A stretch of DNA of 5,018 bases from Armatimonadota bacterium (GTDB lineage Bacteria; Sysuimicrobiota; Sysuimicrobiia; Sysuimicrobiales; JACQTN01): NCBI GenBank assembly GCA_016210785.1, contig JACQTN010000132.1:1-5018 (forward strand), read 5' to 3'. The position numbers and the translations under genes are program-made. The notes below the pieces were generated by a model that searched no databases, was not told the DNA's origin, and saw nothing but the letters and a program-made list of their open reading frames with translations. Of the stretch, positions 5,018 to 5,018 are shown in pieces; the first letter of the stretch is position 1; every line of letters begins with the position of its first letter.

Positions 5018-5018
5018 C

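Overview
The window is a high-GC bacterial segment, roughly two-thirds G+C by eye, with strong G/C preference at third codon positions. All six genes I can support lie on the + strand. It holds the downstream part of an aa3/caa3-type cytochrome c oxidase operon, then a two-gene sulfur module, then a repeat-bearing intergenic stretch that runs off the right edge. The lineage cannot be fixed. The compact operon, short five-helix subunit III, small prokaryotic subunit IV and A2-type (YSHPAVY) subunit I would suit a high-GC aerobe such as Chloroflexota, Actinomycetota or a related Terrabacteria phylum. That is a low-confidence inference.

Region 1 (2-3223) is the respiratory module. It contains oxidase subunit I (5' end outside the window), small subunit IV, subunit III and heme O synthase (CtaB). 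The first three are tightly coupled: a 4-nt gap between I and IV, then an ATGA overlap between IV and III. CtaB follows directly. CtaB farnesylates heme B to heme O, the precursor of the heme A that subunit I uses. Subunit II and heme A synthase (CtaA) are not here and may lie upstream. Subunit I keeps all heme and CuB histidines, the cross-linking tyrosine and the D-channel entrance Asp. It has Ile where the canonical K-channel lysine should be, and Gln where the Mg-site histidine of the HDTY motif should be.

Region 2 (3224-3372) is a 149-nt gap with one perfect 7-bp hairpin but no convincing promoter. It separates the oxidase genes from the next pair.

Region 3 (3373-4771) encodes a tandem rhodanese protein and a TSUP (TauE/SafE) permease, 25 nt apart. 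The first rhodanese domain lacks the catalytic Cys and the second has it. This layout resembles the pseudorhodanese-rhodanese tail of CstB-type persulfide dioxygenase fusions, but without the metallo-beta-lactamase part. The pair suggests sulfane sulfur handling plus export of a sulfur oxyanion or organosulfonate. Because sulfide inhibits heme-copper oxidases, placement next to the oxidase may be meaningful, but this is inference.

Region 4 (4772-5018) begins with a strong 10-bp hairpin that is probably the transcription terminator. It is followed by a degenerate repeat array: three 43-nt units, two of which carry a 19-nt conserved tail. The array probably continues beyond the window.
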